A stretch of 64,000 bases of DNA from Sorghum bicolor. Lineage: Eukaryota; Streptophyta; Magnoliopsida; Poales; Poaceae. The stretch lies in assembly GCF_000003195.3 (NCBI RefSeq), contig NC_012876.2, positions 59,514,407 to 59,578,406 of the forward strand, read 5' to 3'. Below the pieces are notes generated by a model. The model made no database searches and had not been told where the DNA came from. It saw nothing but the letters and a program-made list of their open reading frames with translations. A program made the position numbers and the translations under genes. Position 1 is the first letter of the stretch, and every line of letters starts with the position of its first letter. Shown one piece after another: positions 11,300-22,930 of the stretch.

Positions 11300-11471
11300 T
11301 TCCATGATCATCCAAAAACTTTTCAAGATTCTGTATCACATCGAATTTTGCAGTACATGCATGAAGTATTAAATATAGATAAAAAATAACTAATTGTATA
11401 ATTTACCTTGTCAAATATAAACAAAAATACTATAAAATCAAAATCCAAAAGTTTTTTTACGTAAACAAGGC
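11300..11471. mobile_element. Truncated Tourist-like MITE
   Basis: Family landmarks are present (ACTTTTCAAGATTCTG, CACATCGAATTTTGCAG, ATGCATGAAGTATTAAATA, and a GTAAACAAGGC end). The middle is shortened and the left end is lost. Confidence 0.65.
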
Positions 11472-11474
11472 AAA

Positions 11475-11977
11475 AAAAAAACAGCCTAACAGGCTGGGGC
11501 CGCCCGCTACTTCCAATTTCCTGACCGCTTGCACGAGGCTAGCTACTAGCTGGACTTTGCTGCAACACTTTCAGCGGAAACTGCGCAAAGCCGATCGTGC
11601 AACGAGCACCCACTTCACTGTCTCCCTCCTCTCCTCTCCTCTCGTACGGCAATCGGCTTCCGATCCGATCCTTTAAATTTTTTTCACCGCGGTAATTCGA
11701 AACGAGGCGCGCGCGACTCTTGCAGTACTACGCGCGTCGTACTGTAATAATTTACCCGTGCACGAACAGTGCGCAGCAGATTCGGGCAGCCACCAGCGGT
11801 CAGTGCGCATGCATGCAGGATGAACGCCGGCCGGGCAGGCCGACGAACGCCATTGGCCAGGTGAGGTAGCGGCCGAGACCGAGGCCCACCACCGCAGAGC
11901 GCACACTGCGGCGAGCAGGACATTTTTCCATTCCATCGTTGTCTCTACTCTCACTCTCATGATTGCTTCCCCCCTCG
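11475..11977. other. GC-rich intergenic segment
   Basis: Promoter-like composition with CT-rich CTCCTCTCCTCTCCTCTC near 11623. Short open frames on the minus strand have no recognisable domain. No gene is supported. Confidence 0.35.
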
Positions 11978-12207
11978 AGGCCTTGTTTACTTCAAATCGA
12001 CAAGGTAGCACTTTCGTTTTTATTTAACAAATATTATCTAATTATGGACTAACTAGGCTCAAAAGATTCATCTCATCAATTCCGACCAAACTGTATAGTT
12101 AATTTTTATTTTTGTCTATATTTAATACTCCATGTATACGTCTAAAGATTCGATGTGATGAGGAATCTGAAAAATTTTGTACAAGATTTTGGGAACTAAA
12201 CAAGGCC
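11978..12207. mobile_element. Tourist-like MITE with TCG target duplication
   Basis: Begins AGGCCTTGTTTACTTC and ends AACTAAACAAGGCC, with TCG at 11975-11977 and 12208-12210. The left arm is slightly shortened. Confidence 0.75.
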
Positions 12208-12380
12208 TCGGTCGCTTTTCCAGCTCTCCGGCCTCCATGTATGTCAAGGCCAATACGCCGGCCATGCGCGCATATGCCCCGTGCTCTCTGCTCTGCCCTC
12301 CTCCACGGCATCGGCATGCACTACGGCAGCGCATCGAAATGCTCCTTGATCTTTTCACACGCGCTCCACATACTCATATG

Positions 12381-12622
12381 GGCCTTGTTTAGTTTCCAAA
12401 AAATTTTGTAAAATTTTTCAGATTCCCCGTCACATCAAATGTTTAAACGCATGCATAGAGTATTAAATATATACGAAAATAAAAACTAATTACACAGTTT
12501 GGTCGGAATTGACGAGATGAATCTTTTGAGCCTATTTAGTTCATGATTGGATAATATTTATCAAATACAAACGAAAGTGCTACTATTCTATTTTGTAAAT
12601 TTTTTTGGAACTAAACAAGGCC
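12381..12622. mobile_element. Tourist-like MITE with ATG target duplication
   Basis: Full-length copy, GGCCTTGTTTAGTTTCC to GGAACTAAACAAGGCC, flanked by ATG at 12378-12380 and 12623-12625. Confidence 0.85.
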
Positions 12623-12670
12623 ATGATATGGAACAGCAGCCAGCGAACCATGTGGCTGTATAGGGAGGTA

Positions 12671-12892
12671 GCTTTGTTGCTAAATTTCAGATTCTCGTCA
12701 CATCGAATCTTTAGACATATGCATGACGTATTAAATATAAACAAAAATAAAAACTAATTGTACAGTTTAGTCGAAATTGACGAGACAAATCTATAGAGCC
12801 TAGTTAGTCCATTATTGAATAATATTTATCAAATACAAACGAAAATGCTACAATGTCGATTTTCTAAAAAATTTTAAAACTAAACAAGGCCC
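12671..12892. mobile_element. Tourist-like MITE, left end eroded
   Basis: The internal blocks and right end (AAAACTAAACAAGGCC) are intact. The left terminus reads GCTTTGTTGCTAAATTTCAG and lacks the usual arm. Confidence 0.75.
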
Positions 12893-13230
12893 CGCCGAAG
12901 CTAGTACAGCTAGCTAGCGACGCATCGGAGTATAGACCAGTTCGATCGGGACTCAAGAGCGAGATACGTACGTACGTGTGCGCGTCGCGGCTGTATGCAT
13001 ACCTGCTGCTGACAGCTGGTTGTCGTAGTTGTCGTACATGGACGACCCTGCTGCGTCGTGTACAACGCAGGGAGAGAGCTGAGAGGTGAGAGGGATGGGA
13101 GAAAGCTGATGAGCTCTAGTAGGCTATAGGTCTATGGCGGCTAGGGGTGGTACGTAGTGGTAGCCCGTATGTAGGGTGGGGATGCCCGGAGCCGACGCGT
13201 GCAATTTGCACTTGTGCAGTGCTTGGGATC
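12893..13230. other. GC-rich segment with a possible minus-strand first exon
   Basis: On the minus strand a CT-rich leader-like stretch leads to an ATG at 13037-13039, followed by a short frame (MYDNYDNQLSAA) that ends at a GTATGC donor-like site. No downstream exon could be found, so it is not called as a gene. ACGTACGTACGT lies near 12965. Confidence 0.25.
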
Positions 13231-13702
13231 GGCCTTGTTTAGTTCTCAGGAAATTTTGCAAAATTTTTCAGATTTTTACGTTACATTAAATCTTTAGACG
13301 CATGTATGAAGTATTAAATATAGACAAAAATAAAAACTAATTGCACAGTTTGGTCGAAATTGACGAGACGAATCTTTTGAGTCTAGTTAGTACATGTTTG
13401 GATAATATTTGTCAAATACTCACTCCATCTCAAATTGTAAGTCGTTTGACTTTTTTTACCCAAAGTTTGACCACTCGTCTTATTCAAAAAATTTATGTAA
13501 ATATAGTCAAATTTTAAGTCATTCTTGAAGAACTTTTGTTAATAAACCAATACACAATAAAAAAAGTAATATTTTGTACAAAACTTTAAATAAAACGAGT
13601 GGTCAAACTTGATATTAAAAAAGTCAAACGACTTACAATTCGAGTACAAACGAAAGTGATACTATTCCTATTTTACAAAAATTTTTAGAACTAAACAAGG
13701 CC
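13231..13702. mobile_element. Tourist-like MITE interrupted by a Stowaway
   Basis: GGCCTTGTTTAGTTCTC to AGAACTAAACAAGGCC. Removing the inserted Stowaway and one TA restores the family sequence GTCAAATACAAACGAAAGTG exactly, so the Tourist is the older element. Confidence 0.85.
13419..13644. mobile_element. Stowaway MITE (TA duplication)
   Basis: Terminal inverted repeats CTCACTCCATCTCAAATTGT and ACTTACAATTCGAG, flanked by TA at 13417-13418 and 13645-13646. Paired AAGTCGTTTGACTTTTTT and AAAAAAGTCAAACGACTT motifs lie inside. 226 bp. Confidence 0.85.
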
Positions 13703-14964
13703 CTGTGTGTGGGTCGACCAGCCCACCATGCATTGCAACGGGCAATGGCAATGGCAATGCAGATCCATGTTCCGACTGGGGCTTTCGTTTCGTCGTTCCT
13801 GGGGGCTCATGATTAGCCAGCCGCTCAGGGTCATGCCGGTGCCGGTGCTTTGGCTGGCTCTTGTCGCACTTGTCACCTGTCTGTCATCCCCCACCCACCA
13901 CCACCGCGCCGTGACCCTTTTTCTCGCAGCGCGCTGAGGCCGCGCCCGGTTCGTGCCTGCCTCCGCCCCGCCGGCAATCATGCCCTCGCCAAAAGGAACC
14001 GGGCGGCCGGCGCCACGCCAACGAGCCGGCCACGAGCCAACAGGTAACGCGCAACCGACCGAGCGACATGCAGGGCATGTTTCTGTGCTCTTGCTGGATA
14101 GTGGTGGCCACCTAAAGCCTAGTACAGGCCTACTTGATCGAGCTACATTATCCGATCCTATCCCGTCCGTCGTCTAGCTGGACATCATCTGGCTGTACCC
14201 GGCCGATCATCCGTGCGTACATGCATGTCTCTGTACCGTCACGAGCTAAACATCGATCAGGCGATCGATCTATCGATGGTTCATTGGTTCCTGCGATGCA
14301 CAAACGACGGAGCGCGCGAGCAGCGACCAAGAACTGGCCAAAAACAAAACATGTTTGCACACAGATATTTAAACAGTACGGGACCCTAGCTAGTAGCAAG
14401 AGAGACTGAAAGAGCACATCATGTCCGGGCTTTTCCCCGCCGCCCATCATGCCCGTCAGTCCCGGCGAATAACCGAGGGGTTTCGCCGATCGATTGCGCT
14501 GCTGAAAACACTGCCCTGATGGAGACAACACGCGGGGGCCAAGCCCCTCGTCCAGTCTAATCCAATCCGACATCGGATCCGTCGGTTCCAAAAGGCGGAC
14601 ACCACCAACTCCAAGCTCGCCACGCCTCCCCGAGCTCAGGCTTTGCTTTGGATCAAATCGAGCCAAAAACGCTCGATGATGGCTCGACTAATCACTGCAT
14701 GCGGACCTACTACTCCTAGCTTTAGCGCATAGCGCATGCATGGTGGTGGCACAGAAACACTTGTTGCGCCCCGAGTTGGCAGATCCGATGCTCCCTGCCC
14801 CCGTGCCGGGAGAACCACCAGAAGGCGGACCGCGGGCGGGCGCGAAGCTCAGGTCAGGTCTCAGGTGGTGGTAGGATTTGTTCTTGTGCTGGGTGACACG
14901 TGGGGAGCCCAACAAATCCGCGGCCGGCCGATCGCCACTCCGCACTCGGGAGAGTGCTTGGCTT
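13703..14964. other. GC-rich intergenic segment, no gene supported
   Basis: Over 1.2 kb of mixed GC-rich sequence with many short open frames on both strands but no domain, and no long frame with biased codons. It contains a CCACCCACCACCACC run near 13890 and GATCGATC clusters near 14255-14275. Confidence 0.4.
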
Positions 14965-15155
14965 TGGGTCTTGTTTAGTTCCTTATCGAAATTTTTTCGG
15001 GACACTGTATCACTTTCGTTTGTTTGTGGTAATTATTGTCCAATCATAGACTAACTAGGCTCAAAAGATTTGTCTCGTAAATTTCGAACAAACTGTGCAA
15101 TTAGTTTTTAATTTTATTTATATTTAATACTCCGTGTATGCGTCTAAAGATTCAA
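14965..15155. mobile_element. Tourist-like MITE, right end truncated
   Basis: Starts GGGTCTTGTTTAGTTCC and carries the family blocks down to CGTCTAAAGATTC, then breaks into unrelated sequence. Confidence 0.7.
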
Positions 15156-15599
15156 TTAGCATCGATCACGTCCTGCTGGGCACGTTGCGTCTACTCTACA
15201 GCCGAGAACGTAGGTGCGGTCGTCGGTGAATGCTGGGTTGCTTGCAGCTTGCATGGTAGAGAAGAAGGTAGGCTCGCTGTTGTTGGTGTGTCGTGGCTAC
15301 AGGCTACATTGGATTGGATTTTGGAAGGAAAAAAAAACAAACGGACCTTCAACGAGGCCGGCCACCGTTCACGCCAGCGTCGCTGATGGTGGACATCTCG
15401 TCGGAAGCTGACCCGTGCTGCTCGCTCGGCGGGCTTGAGGAAGCTGCATGCAGTAGCTCCACACAGTCGTTCTACAGGAAACGCGAGCTTTGCCCTAGGA
15501 GGGCGGTGGTGCTGGCCCTATGGGGTGGCAATGGGTGCGACGACCGAGGGCCCAAGTGGAGGAGGGGCCCAAGCCCAGGTATATAACCCCTCTAGACCC
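15156..15599. other. Intergenic, nothing identified
   Basis: Short open frames only, no domain. It leads directly into the MULE target site. Confidence 0.35.
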
Positions 15600-15896
15600 T
15601 ATAGTTTAGAGCTTTTTACCTGTATGCCATTATGAAAGATTGACCAAACCAGCAGGCCACTAAAAAGTTGTTTCGCACCGCTGTGACCAACTTCATCTTC
15701 GACTATACCCGTGTGCCATTCCGTCTCAGTTCCGTTTGTTTTGTGACGTTCAAAAGATCAGACACGTAGGTCCCATGTAGAAAAATGTCCTTCTTACCCC
15801 TGAGTCCATAACCCCCATGCGGAGGCCGTGCTCGTGCTGCTTTCCGCGGGCGCTGTTCCTCCGAGGCGAGGGAGTCGACGACATTCAGGTGTGTAC

Positions 15897-16315
15897 GTTA
15901 CTTTTCTTTTTTTTTCTTATCCTTTCTTTATTTAACTTTTCTTTTCTTTTCTTTTTTGTATCTATTTTTTTTCTTTTCGTGTTTCATGTCGCGGGATCGG
16001 CTTTCTTTTGTTTTCCATTTTTGTTATTGTTCTCATTTCTTTATTTTCCTCTTCGTTTATATTTTTATTTTTATTTACATTTCTTTTTTGTTTTAAGTGA
16101 TTATTATTATTATATTAATTTCCATTTTATGTTTCTTTTATTTATTTTTTTATTTTCTTTTCTTTCCGTTTTAACATTTTATTTCTAATCTTGATTTTTT
16201 AATTTTATTCTTTTTTTGTTTCGTGTGATTTTTCATTATGGTAATGATTTTTATTTTTATTTTTTATTTTTTCTCTTTCTTTTTTTCGTGCATTATTCAT
16301 TTTTTTATTTTATGG
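15897..16315. repeat. T-rich low-complexity tract
   Basis: About 400 bp dominated by TTTTCTTTT and TTTATTTTT runs on the plus strand, inside the MULE. The open frame across it is an artefact of this composition. Confidence 0.8.
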
Positions 16316-16985
16316 TCTTGTTTAGTTCACCCTGAAAACCAAAAAAAAATCAAGATTCTCTGTCACATCGAATCTTGCGGCACATGCATGAAGCATTAAA
16401 TATAGATGAAAATAAAAACTAATCATACAGTTTAACGGCTAAAACTTTTTTAGTTTAGGTAACATCAGATCTGTGACCTTTTGTTTTGCTGGTTTGGCGT
16501 AGCAATACGAAAAAAACAAACAAAAAAATTCATGATTAGACAGCAGGTGCCGGCGTGCCGCTGCTTTCCCATGCATCGGACGGGATGTCTTGCCAATTTC
16601 AGTGCAAGAGATCAGGGCTTTGTTTAGTTCCCAACAAATTTTGCAAAATTTTTTTCAGATTCTTCATCACATCAAATTTTTAGACATATACATAGAATAT
16701 TAAATATAGACGAAAATAAAAAATAATTACACAGTTTGGTCGGAATTGACAAGACGAATCTTTTGAGCCTAGTTAGCCTATGATTGGACAATATTTGTCA
16801 AATACAAGTAAAAATACTACAGTGTCAATTTTCCAAAAAAATTTTGGAAACCGCAGAGGCTCACCTAACTTTTAGGGCACCCAGATTAAGGTCTTATTTA
16901 GTTCAAAAAAATTTACAAAATTTTTCAAATTTTCCATCAAATCGAATCTTTAGACGTATTTATGGAGCATTAAATATACACGAAA
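16314..16985. mobile_element. Three Tourist-like MITE copies or fragments inside the MULE
   Basis: The first is truncated (about 16314-16450, starting GGTCTTGTTTAGTTCACC). The second is almost complete (about 16617-16855, from GGCTTTGTTTAGTTCCC, with its right terminal sequence altered). The third is a left-end piece (about 16891-16985, from GGTCTTATTTAGTTC). They postdate the MULE. Confidence 0.7.
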
Positions 16986-17339
16986 ATTTGACACACGGTA
17001 TTTTAACCATACACCATATCCTGCATTTACCATGGTAGTATCCAAAATAGGCTGTTAGTGGCACACGGTATTTTGATTGGCTCGTTCATAGCGGTATCCA
17101 AAATTGGCAGTCAGTGGCACTGGGGACAAAAAATTTTTGTTGTCGAGACCAAGTAGCCCAGGGGCATTCAAGTCTATTGCCAGGCCACTTAACTGCCGTT
17201 AGACTTCAAAATGGACGGAATGGCACACGGGTATAGCCGAAGATCAAGTTGGGTATAACGGTGCGAAACAACTTTTTAGTGGCTTCCTGGTTTGGTCGAT
17301 CTTTCATAATGGCATACAGGTAAAAAGCTCTATAGTTTA

Positions 17340-18553
17340 TTAGACATCAGCAAACCAATGAGATGAAAGACTTAGAATTAGCTAGCCTGTCAAAAAGATT
17401 GTTGGTCTTTCTGGTTTTCTTTTTAAGATTCACCACGGCCCTCGAGGACAAAGAAGGCGAGGAGCCACGCCACACTCTCATCGCAATTCGAGTTTGCAAC
17501 ACACACATGTGGAGTTGGAGGTGATATTTTTTCTTTGTTTTAGTTCATATCCAGGCCTTAGGTATTTTTGTCCTTATTCATTTTTAACCCAAATTAATTA
17601 TTTATATGGTATTCCAAACTTCTAGTACTTTGTACTTATATTCTCATATTTTTCTTTTAATTTAGGAGTTAGAATTTTAAAATGTTTAAACATTTGTTCG
17701 GTTATGAGAAAAGAAAACAAAAATAATAAAAAGATCAATTTATTCAATCACAAAAATTTGCTACAAAAATTTTCTTTCGCTTTGCAAGTAAAATTAGTGT
17801 CTATATATAATTTAAGATTATATATATGATTTAGAGGGGCCATCACGACGAGTTCGCCAGAGGATCTCAAGATCCTAGGACCGGCGCTGGGCGCTCGTGG
17901 TTTGGAAGCAGAGGTGGAGCTACAGCTTCTCATCGCCGCCTGGATGAAAAACTCGAAGTACGTTAACTCGGTCGGCTCGTGGCTGGCTCGACTCAGCTCG
18001 TCTCGTTATAATAACAAGACGAGCCGAGCTAATATTTTATCTCGTTAGCTATAACGAGCCAAATCGAGCCAGCTCGCAAACCAAACGAGCTACAATTTTA
18101 GAGAAAAAGGCATCCTAATTTATATTAGTTTTATATTACTTTATATCTTATACTTTACAAATAGTTAATATGTTAGCTTATATGAATATTTTGTTTGACT
18201 TAAGTCTATTGGTTGTATTATTTTTATACTATTACTATTTTAGATTTTAAATAAATGCAAATATTATATTTTATGTTTTTTTATACCTGTCTCGCGAGCT
18301 TAACGAGCCGGCTCGAGCTCGTAACAAGCCGAGTCGAGCTGGCTTTTCTGCCTTCCAAACTAAGCTAACTCGTTATCCTAATAAGCCAAAACAAGCTAAG
18401 CCGAGCCGAGCTGGCTTGACTTGTTATCCAGCCTTACTCGTGGTCCGACGACCCGCGACAAATTTTGAAATTTCAATAAAAAATCAGTGCATATAGTGCT
18501 AAAATTTCCTAGTGACCCCACCTATTTATGTACAAGACCCTGGTAATCATCAA
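17340..18553. other. Intergenic with GAGCCGAGC-type repeat clusters
   Basis: No gene. Two clusters, near 17962-18090 and 18285-18430, are rich in GAGCC/GGCTC motifs in both orientations (CGAGCCAGCTCG, GAGCCGAGC, GAGCCGGCTCGAGCTCG) and are separated by AT-rich sequence. The arrangement is roughly inverted, as at the ends of a non-autonomous DNA element, but exact ends were not found. Confidence 0.4.
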
Positions 18554-18792
18554 CTCCCTCCGTCCCACAAATAAATTTATTTATTTGACTATTATAATTC
18601 ATGTTTAACCATTCGTCTTACTTAAATTTGTTGTACAAATAATAAAATAAATAAATTATTATAAAAATATATCTAACAATAAAATAAGTCATGAGAAAAT
18701 AAATAATATTTATTATTTTTTTTTAATAAGAGAACGGTCAGATATGAATCATATAAGTCAAATAAATGCAATTATTTGTAGGACGGAGGGAG
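18554..18792. mobile_element. Stowaway-like MITE
   Basis: CTCCCTCCGTCCCACAAATA on the left and TATTTGTAGGACGGAGGGAG on the right form inverted repeats. TA follows the right end and AA precedes the left, so one TSD copy may have mutated. About 239 bp. Confidence 0.8.
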
Positions 18793-19551
18793 TAGCCTAG
18801 ATTCGCTCCTGTTGGGAATTGCGGTGGTCATATTCGTGTTCGTCGTGGTTGTGTTGTTCGAGTTATGTAGCTAGTAGGGTTTAGAATTTGTTCTGGAGCA
18901 GACTGACCGATCGTGGACCAGTGCCCCCTCACCGATAACTGAAACAGTCCTACTAGTACTAATTGTAGGCCGGCCCATTAGTCACAATTATTTTAGCCCG
19001 ACCCATCAATCACAGTTGAACGCGAAACCATCTAGGCCCACTTACGTCTTTCTCACCGACCCGCATCCGAATGCCCAGCCTAAGGCCTGAGGGCATGCAG
19101 AACAAGGTTTTGTGCTTCAGAAGCCCACTTACGCAAACATCACCTAAGGCCTTGTTTAGTTCCTAGAAAATTTTGCAAAATCTTTCACATTCGATGGAAT
19201 GTTAAGAAGGAATGAAACGTCAGCGAAAAGAAGAGTATTTTATGTCACCCGCTTTCGAAGCTCAGAAGGCCACAAACACACCGTGGTGACAGCATATAGT
19301 ACAAAACAATGGCACTATCCACGCGCACGAAACAAAACTAAAACGAATCAATTACAGTGTCATCGATGTAAAGAAAAACGATGACAACAGTGGATATATT
19401 TACAAAGGATTAGAGCCTCAGCGAGCTACAATTGCAAAACATCAACCACGGCAAACAAAACAATTTTTTACATCTACAAAATCACAGAGCTCGTATATAC
19501 AAGCAAGAGGGCTAGGTAGGTCAAGTCAGAAAGCCACACACGGATTCCTCT
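18793..19551. other. 3' flank of the kinase gene
   Basis: Contains a short Tourist left-end fragment (19149-19195, GGCCTTGTTTAGTTCC) and otherwise unassigned sequence. The kinase 3' UTR presumably lies within the last few hundred bases (19200-19551), but no clear polyadenylation signal was fixed. Confidence 0.35.
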
Positions 19552-22188
19552 TCATGTTCGGAGAGTGTTCCTGCTTGGAGGCAACAGCCCGTTGGCTGGG
19601 CTGAACAGCCGGCTCCTCTTGGGCTCTGATATCCTCACCTGTGTTATTGCTGTCGCCAGTGCGTCAACTATACCGCATTCATCTTGCTCTTCAGAGTTGT
19701 CACTTGAGGATTCTGAAGATGAAGACTCACAGTAATCAAACCTAACTCTCTCCCGATGGATCATGGGAGTTGCAGTCTTGTTAGTACCCCATAGGTTAGA
19801 GAATTCAGCTTTCTGCGGGGATTCAGTGTAGAATAAGACCCAGGGGTGCCCTGTGTTCAAAGCCATTGGAAAAGTCGATTAGAATCATATCAACAAAGCA
19901 CAAGTTACAAGGATGCTTGAACTTACGGAGAACATCTTCGGCGTCGGGTCTTGAAGAGACATCACGAGTTAGCATTCGGCCAATGAGATCGCGAGCAAGA
20001 TGTGACACTGATGCCCACTGACTGCTGTGAAAATCAAGGTCCACAGTCTTTATAGCATCAAAGATAGCTTCGACTGAGTTTCCTTGGAAAGGAAGAGTGC
20101 CCATCAATAGAACATGCAGAAGCACCCCGGCAGCCCATATATCTACTTTTTGCGAGTAATTTCCTAGTAGAACCTCAGGTGCCACATACGCGGGACTGCC
20201 AGCAACACCAATCAATTGCTGACCTGCTCAAAGTTGAGGAACATATTAGTGAGCATCAAACCTGTAGGAAATGAAAGTCATAGAGATGATTCAAGAGCAT
20301 CATCTAGTTTTGACCTAGATGCAACTTTTTTTTTCTAGCCAGAGAATAGCATGTTTGTAACCTCAAACCTCAAGTTAATATGTTCCAGTAAAGATCTACA
20401 GATATTAACATAGCAGCCAGGCCATATATAACAGAATCTAAATGGCAGATAAGACTAAAATATCAAATTGCAAAAGGTCCATGTGTGCGAGACTACAAAA
20501 TCTCAGTAATAATAGCCATGATTGCATGATTGTTGCTCAGAAAATTAATGATCAAACAATTTGTCAATATTCTAGAAAGAAAAAAAAACATAATTGCCAT
20601 ATGCAAGGAATTGAGTTTCGACATATTCCTTGTATAACGATATAAGTGCATTGAAACGAAACAGGGTAAGCTCAGCCAATAATAATCACGTCATGGTTTG
20701 GGAAAAAAAAGACATGTTAGTGTTAGTCTGAATGTCTGATCACATACAGAAGGAAACTGCTAACAGACATTTGACCACCTCCTGATGAACAAATTATTAC
20801 TGACCTTAAAACCAGTTAGGCTGCTATATCTAGCGCACAGAAGCACACAAATGCCTTCAAACCACATGACCGATGTAGCAGTAACCACACGACCTGACCA
20901 TCATGATGTCATTCTATTGAATCTGTCAACCCAAGTATCCATAACTCCATGGGAGTAACAACTACCTTCAGATGACAACAACTCGACTGCAACTACCAAG
21001 TTAGCACCACTTCGACTCTTGACAAACCTAACAAAACAAAATGACACAGTGAATGAATACCTGATACCAAGTCACCACTGAAAACACAACTTGCACATTT
21101 CAAATCCCTTGTCAAATGCTTTTTAAATGCTAGTAACAATGTTCAAATGCAGCATGAACCGGAAAACCCTGTTCTATGGGTGCATAAGCAAAATAAACCA
21201 TTCTTCCTAGATGCACAATGACAAGATGTAACCACTACAGCACCATAAGAATTTGATGTGATTAAATCTTCCTATATTTGAGTAATTCTCGTTCTCCACC
21301 ATTGTGATCTACTGATGTGGCAGCATTATCAGGGAACTACATTGTCAGAATAGAATCATATCGACTACTCAGTACCCATATATAGATGAACGCACGTGAA
21401 CTGTCAAACCTAGATAGAAGTGGCAATCTTTTTAGGTACTCACCATCAGCAACTCGCACGGCCAATCCAAAATCTGCAAGCTTCAATTTTCCAGCCTTGG
21501 TGAGCAGAACATTCTCCGGCTTGACGTCCCTATGCACGACGCCCATCTCGTGGCAGTACTTGAGGACGGCCATGAGCTCCTTGATCACATTGGCGGCGCG
21601 TCGCTCCGAGAGCTTCCCCTCCCTGGCCACCTCATCGAGGAGCCGTCCGCCGTGGCAGAGCTCCATGACGAGGTAGAATGCGTCGGCGTCCTCGAAGACG
21701 GCCCTGAGCGTGACGACGCCCGGGTGGCCCGAGAGGTGCTGCATGATCTCCACCTCGCGGTGCGCCGTGTCCCCGGCGTTCTTGGGCAGCGCCTTGCAGG
21801 CGAACTCGTCCTCGCCGCCCCGGGCGGCGGGCCCGGCGGCCTTGGGGCGGCAGACGCGGACGGACCCGAACTTGCCGTGCCCGATCTCCTCGCCGAGGTC
21901 GTACTCGCTCTCCAGCCGCTTCCGCCGCCCGATCCGCGTGGCGCTGTCGATGCAGCCCACCTTCCGCTTCAGCCCGCGCCCCGGGAGGAAGGCCCTCGCC
22001 GACGCCGACGCGCCGCTCGCCGCGGGGGCCGTCATCACCACGGCTGGGTCCGCCGCGTCGGCGCGGCGCGGGGACTGCTGCGGTTCGGAACCGCGGCAGG
22101 CGCGCTTCCGGGAGGCCAAATCTTGGAGGGACCTCGCGGCGGAGCACGCCGGCGGCGCGCCCTTGCGCTTCCGGGCCACCGGCTCCAT
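19552..22188 (-). CDS. PEPKR2: PEPKR2-type serine/threonine protein kinase
   Basis: A three-exon model (22188-21444, 20223-19927, 19850-19552) gives 446 aa with GT-AG introns and a closed frame. It resembles PEP carboxylase kinase-related kinases (CDPK/SnRK superfamily). Arabidopsis PEPKR2 is, as I recall, about 470 aa. Visible parts: a basic N-terminal region (1-94) with RKRKG, SRKRAC and GRRKRLESEY; a glycine loop GHGKFGSV (103-110); the ATP-binding Lys in FACKAL (132); HRDVKPEN with catalytic Asp221; DFG (239-241); GSPAYVAPEVL (257-267); a kinase end at HPWV near 350; and an acidic Ser-rich tail (SSSSESSSDNSEEQDE). All catalytic residues are present, so it should be active. No EF-hands or autoinhibitory domain follow. 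Exon 1 is very GC-rich and later exons are not, as is common in grass genes. The first intron (1.2 kb) is the longest. The role in vivo is inferred from the family only, and the substrate is unknown. Confidence 0.9.
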
Positions 22189-22608
22189 GGCGCCCGCGCG
22201 CGCGCGCTTATGGAGGATCGGAATCTCTCGCTCCTAGCTTGGGTTTTGGCGGCGCCGTCTCCGCGTCGGCGGTGGTGGGAGGGGGAGAGGGAGGGGATCG
22301 GATCGGGGCAGCGGCGGGGGTCTTGATTGCGGGGCGGGGCGGGGCGGGCAGCGGCTTGGCGGGTGGGGCTCGGAGAGATGTGGCGTCGAGGTGACGCAAA
22401 GGACGAGGCTTTTGTGGGGGGGAATCGGTGGATCGGAGCGGAGCGGAAGAGCGGAACTGGGGGCGCGAGCACGAGCGCCAGCGTGACGGCGTAACCGACG
22501 CGGCGTGCAGGCGTGTGGCGCAGCGAAGCTACGCGAGTTTCTTGAGTGGGTTTGTGGTCCTGGGCCGTCACGAGGCCCGTGTGATGTGGTGAGGATGGCG
22601 TTTTCAAT
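22189..22608 (-). promoter_or_regulatory. 5' flank of the kinase gene
   Basis: GC-rich sequence upstream of the kinase ATG, with GGGGCGGGGCGGGGCGGGC near 22331-22350. No convincing TATA box is seen. It presumably contains the 5' UTR and core promoter. A Tourist MITE begins about 420 bp upstream of the ATG. Confidence 0.4.
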
Positions 22609-22850
22609 GGCCTTGTTTAGTTATAAAATATTTTACAAAATCGACGCTATAGCTCTTTCGTTTTTATTTGACAAATATTATCCAATCATGGATTAACTAG
22701 GCTTAAAAGATTCGTCTCGTCAATGTCGACCAAACTATGCAATTAGTTTTTATTTTTATCTATATTTAATACTTTATACATGTGTCTAAATATTCGATGT
22801 GACGGGAAATCTGAAAAATTTTACAAAATTTTTTAGAACTAAACAAGGCC
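22609..22850. mobile_element. Tourist-like MITE upstream of the kinase
   Basis: Full-length copy, GGCCTTGTTTAGTTATAA to AGAACTAAACAAGGCC. The flanks AAT and ATA do not match exactly. Confidence 0.8.
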
Positions 22851-22930
22851 ATATATCCTAGCCGGAACAAAGCAGACGGCGGTTTGTCGCTGCAGACTGC
22901 GGACAAGCTGTCAAAGTGTGTCGCTGTTTA

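Larger units (their letters stand above)
15609..17330. mobile_element. Non-autonomous Mutator-like element (MULE) with 9-bp TSD
   Basis: Long terminal inverted repeats begin GAGCTTTTTACCTGTATGCC on the left. They extend about 130 bp or more with few mismatches (the paired arms include AAAAAGTTGTTTCGCACCG and CCCGTGTGCCATTCCGTC). A perfect 9-bp duplication TATAGTTTA flanks it (15600-15608 and 17331-17339), the hallmark of Mutator. No transposase is present. The interior holds a short GC-rich piece at 15817-15890 ending at a GTGTGTAC donor-like site, a long T-rich tract, and at least three Tourist fragments inserted later. The GC-rich piece may be captured exon sequence (Pack-MULE), but its source is not recognised. 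Confidence 0.88.

Noticed and set aside
15817..16188. A 123-codon open frame rich in Phe and Leu that looks membrane-like
   Set aside because: It is produced by a T-rich low-complexity tract inside a MULE; only its first 25 codons are of normal composition.
21532..22326. A 264-codon plus-strand frame opposite the kinase
   Set aside because: It is the antisense of GC-rich kinase exon 1; the kinase motifs on the minus strand are decisive.
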